A program made the translations under genes and the position numbers. From the NCBI GenBank assembly GCA_030450655.1, contig JAKDIE010000067.1:1-7076 (forward strand): a stretch of DNA of 7,076 nt, given 5' to 3'. Every line of letters starts with the position of its first letter. Within the stretch, counting starts at the first letter, position 1. This DNA is from Ruaniaceae bacterium. Lineage in GTDB: Bacteria; Actinomycetota; Actinomycetes; Actinomycetales; Actinomycetaceae. This document shows positions 4,876 through 7,076 of the stretch, piece by piece. The notes beneath the pieces were generated by a model. The model searched no databases. It was not told where the DNA came from and saw only the letters and a program-made list of their open reading frames with translations.

Positions 4876-6582
4876 ATGAGCGACGACTCCAGCACGCCGG
4901 ACATCAAACCGCGCAGCCGCCAGGTCACGGACGGCCTCGAAGCGACCGCCTCGAGAGGCATGCTCCGCGCCGTGGGCATGGGGGATGAGGACTTTTCCAA
5001 GCCGCAGATTGGGATCGCGAGTTCCTGGAACGAGATCACACCCTGCAACCTCTCCCTCGATCGCCTCGCTCAGGCCTCCAAGGAGGGGGTGCACGCTGGG
5101 GGCGGCTACCCGCTCCAGTTCGGCACGATCTCCGTCTCGGACGGCATCTCGATGGGGCACGTGGGCATGCATTACTCCCTCGTCTCGCGTGACATCATCG
5201 CCGATTCGGTCGAGACCGTGGTTCAGGCCGAGCGACTCGATGGCACGGTGCTGCTCGCGGGCTGTGACAAGTCACTGCCCGGCATGCTCATGGCCGCCGC
5301 GCGCCTCGACCTCGCCTCCGTGTTCCTCTACGCGGGCACGATCATGCCCGGCAAGGTGGAACTCACCGATGGCACGGAGAAGGACGTCACCCTCATCGAC
5401 GCATTCGAAGCCGTGGGGGCACGCGCCCGCGGTCGCATGGCGCAAGAAGATGTGGATCGGATCGAGCGCGCCATCTGCCCCGGCGAGGGCGCCTGCGGCG
5501 GCATGTACACGGCGAACACGATGGCGTCCGTGGCCGAGGCGATGGGCATGTCGCTTCCTGGCTCGGCGTCCCCACCCTCGGCGGATCGACGCCGCGACAT
5601 GTACGCGCACCGCAGCGGCGAGGCCGTCGTCGAACTGCTCCGCCGGGGCATCACCGCGCGCCAGATCATCACGAAGAAGTCGCTCGAGAACGCGATCGCC
5701 GTAGTGATGGCGTTCGGTGGGTCCACGAACGCCGTGCTGCACCTGCTGGCCATCGCGCGCGAGGCGCAGGTGGACCTCACGCTCGATGACTTCTCGCGCA
5801 TCGCGGACCGCGTTCCCCACCTCGGCGATCTCAAACCGTTCGGCAAGTACGTCATGTATGACGTCGATCGGAAGGGTGGAGTGCCCGTCGTCATGAAGGC
5901 ACTACTCGACGTGGGTCTGCTGCACGGCGACTGCCTCACCGTCACGTGCAAGACCGTCGCAGAGAATCTCGCCGAGCTCGATCCGCCAGCTCTCGACGGC
6001 GTGATCCTCCGTCAGATCAGCAATCCCATCCACGCCACGGGCGGGATCACGATCCTCGGCGGTTCGCTCGCCCCCGATGGAGCGGTCGTTAAATCCGCTG
6101 GGTTCGACGCCGACGTCTTCGAGGGCACCGCCCGCGTGTTCGAGCGCGAGCGTGCCGCGATGGACGCGCTCGAGGACGGCACGATCGCCGCCGGCGACGT
6201 CGTCGTCATCCGTTACGAGGGCCCGAAGGGTGGCCCCGGCATGCGGGAGATGCTCGCGATCACGGGCGCGATCAAGGGCGCCGGCCTTGGGAAGGACGTG
6301 CTACTGCTCACCGATGGGCGATTCTCCGGTGGCACCACGGGGCTGTGCGTCGGCCACGTCGCTCCTGAGGCGGTCGACGGCGGCCCCATCGCCTTTGTGC
6401 GCGACGGTGACCGGATACGCCTCGACGTTGCGAACAAGACCCTGGAGTTGCTCGTAGACGAGGACGAACTGGCCCGCCGCCAGACGGACTGGCAGCCGCT
6501 GCCGCCGCAGTTCACGACGGGCGTGCTGGGCAAGTACATCAAGCTCGTCCAGTCCGCATCGCAGGGCGCCATTCTGGAATAG
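4876..6582 (+). CDS. ilvD: Dihydroxy-acid dehydratase
   Basis: IlvD dehydrates 2,3-dihydroxy-isovalerate and 2,3-dihydroxy-3-methylvalerate to the 2-keto acids that become valine, leucine and isoleucine; the 2-ketoisovalerate also feeds pantothenate. The 568-residue protein is collinear with the mycobacterial enzyme from '[14 protein letters not shown]' onward. The three Fe-S cysteines expected for the [2Fe-2S] class are present: C57 in ITPCNLS, C130 in AGCDKSLPG and C207 in [12 protein letters not shown]. The catalytic serine is S484 in TDGRFSGG. Mg-binding acidic residues near S89-D90-G91 and C130-D131-K132 are intact. The start at 4876 gives the usual short polar head ([14 protein letters not shown]). 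The gene stands alone: ilvBNC is not nearby, the accessory island ends 60 nt before its start codon, and the next gene is convergent. GC-rich third positions match der and differ from the island. Confidence 0.98.
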   Translation: MSDDSSTPDIKPRSRQVTDGLEATASRGMLRAVGMGDEDFSKPQIGIASSWNEITPCNLSLDRLAQASKEGVHAGGGYPLQFGTISVSDGISMGHVGMHYSLVSRDIIADSVETVVQAERLDGTVLLAGCDKSLPGMLMAAARLDLASVFLYAGTIMPGKVELTDGTEKDVTLIDAFEAVGARARGRMAQEDVDRIERAICPGEGACGGMYTANTMASVAEAMGMSLPGSASPPSADRRRDMYAHRSGEAVVELLRRGITARQIITKKSLENAIAVVMAFGGSTNAVLHLLAIAREAQVDLTLDDFSRIADRVPHLGDLKPFGKYVMYDVDRKGGVPVVMKALLDVGLLHGDCLTVTCKTVAENLAELDPPALDGVILRQISNPIHATGGITILGGSLAPDGAVVKSAGFDADVFEGTARVFERERAAMDALEDGTIAAGDVVVIRYEGPKGGPGMREMLAITGAIKGAGLGKDVLLLTDGRFSGGTTGLCVGHVAPEAVDGGPIAFVRDGDRIRLDVANKTLELLVDEDELARRQTDWQPLPPQFTTGVLGKYIKLVQSASQGAILE

Positions 6583-6599
6583 CCCGAATCGGGCCATTC
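6577..6599 (+). terminator. ilvD terminator overlapping the stop codon
   Basis: GCCCG (6582-6586) pairs with CGGGC (6590-6594) around AAT, and GAAT (6577-6580) pairs with ATTC (6596-6599) across one A-C mismatch. The hairpin includes the ilvD TAG stop (6580-6582). The following TCTTCGTGTC is only moderately T-rich. Confidence 0.55.
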
Positions 6600-6638
6600 T
6601 TCGTGTCACGATTCACGGCACGGCTACTGTGGAGGATT

Positions 6639-6662
6639 CTCGCCGCCGAACTCCTCGGCGAG
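6639..6662 (-). terminator. Possible terminator of the convergent gene
   Basis: CTCGCCG (6639-6645) and CGGCGAG (6656-6662) form a 7-bp G/C-rich stem with a 10-nt loop, 23 nt beyond the stop of the minus-strand gene. There is no T tract on the minus-strand side, so it could be a Rho-independent site of the weak actinobacterial kind or just a hairpin between convergent genes. Confidence 0.4.
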
Positions 6663-6685
6663 CCCGGCGTTGATAATTGTCCTGG

Positions 6686-7076
6686 TCACGCTCGGGTAGC
6701 GGCGCGTGCGGCCTCCGCAACCACGGGGTCGACGCCGGCGAGACGCCAACCCGTACGCATCACGCCGGCGAGAACCCTGAGGACCTCCAGAGTGGAGCTT
6801 TCGGCCGAGGGCGCCTCGAATTTGTCCCTGCCATCACGCCACCCGAGATCGAACAGTATCTCGCTGATGCTCAGGTCCCATAGTTCCGCGGGTGTATCGC
6901 TACCCACGATTGCGAGCGCCGCCCATCCAGCGTGACGGTCCAAATCCGACCGCCCAAGCGGCAAGCGACTGATCACATGGCGCAGCAGAGCTTCAGGGTC
7001 TCCCTGGCATCGTGTCGCTGCACGCGTGGGGGAGATTCGTCCCTTGCGTACGGCAATCAGTCCTACGGCCCGCGCC
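6686..7076 (-). CDS. C-terminal part of a hypothetical protein, possibly pRiA4b ORF-3-like
   Basis: The minus-strand frame is open from the window edge to TGA at 6686-6688 and gives at least 129 residues. A GTG at 6976 would start a shorter 96-residue form, but the upstream codons are in good coding style, so the gene very likely begins outside the window. It begins with 'ARAVGLIAVRKGRISPT', continues with 'DPEALLRHVISRLPLGRSDLDRHAGWAALAIV' and 'ISEILFDLGW', and ends Ala/Arg-rich. This order (a small basic strand motif, 'DP..L..H....LP', an 'R.AG....L' helix, then '...LGW') resembles the C-terminal region of actinobacterial pRiA4b ORF-3-type hypothetical proteins. The resemblance is from memory of the pattern and is weak. 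No active-site motif is visible. It converges on ilvD with about 100 nt between the stops. Confidence 0.6.
   Translation of the reverse strand, partial: ARAVGLIAVRKGRISPTRAATRCQGDPEALLRHVISRLPLGRSDLDRHAGWAALAIVGSDTPAELWDLSISEILFDLGWRDGRDKFEAPSAESSTLEVLRVLAGVMRTGWRLAGVDPVVAEAARAATRA

Noticed and set aside
5272..6609. Minus-strand open frames inside ilvD.
   Set aside because: The plus-strand IlvD protein is complete and conserved over the whole stretch; the others are shadows.

Overview
The window is high-GC DNA from an actinobacterium. The evidence is an actinobacterial-type Der GTPase with an acidic N-terminal extension, a dihydroxy-acid dehydratase very close to the mycobacterial form, strong G/C preference at third codon positions in the outer genes, and probable leaderless starts. 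I cannot name a genus.

Layout, left to right: (1) a conserved chromosomal block with der (68-1537), a small two-helix membrane protein coupled to it (1541-1765), and a tRNA-Pro(GGG) gene with encoded CCA (1810-1887) that has its own promoter and a strong terminator. (2) A compact accessory island of about 2.9 kb (about 1936-4815) whose base composition is visibly less GC-rich than its flanks. It carries a tandem DNA-binding/PD-(D/E)XK endonuclease-like protein (2060-2809), a probably decayed reading frame (about 2806-3063) and an AbiEi/AbiEii-type toxin-antitoxin pair (3145-3678 and 3675-4616) preceded by a large symmetrical operator. (3) A conserved block again: ilvD (4876-6582) with a likely leaderless promoter, a terminator, and the 3' part of a convergent minus-strand gene (6686-7076).

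The most notable structure is the pair of island boundaries. A perfect 16-bp direct repeat (1936-1951 and 4800-4815) lies at both ends, and it sits inside a longer collinear similarity. The T arm, acceptor arm, CCA end and terminator flank of the tRNA-Pro gene (1860-1951) match a decayed copy at 4725-4815 at about two thirds of positions, with almost unchanged spacing. This is the expected signature of an element that entered at the 3' end/terminator of a tRNA gene, leaving an intact tRNA on one side and a relic on the other. No integrase or transposase is present. The only DNA-cutting candidate is the endonuclease-like protein, whose family includes a homing endonuclease from a tRNA intron. 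My reading is a minimal tRNA-anchored defence/stability island: nuclease plus AbiE addiction module, inserted between tRNA-Pro and ilvD.
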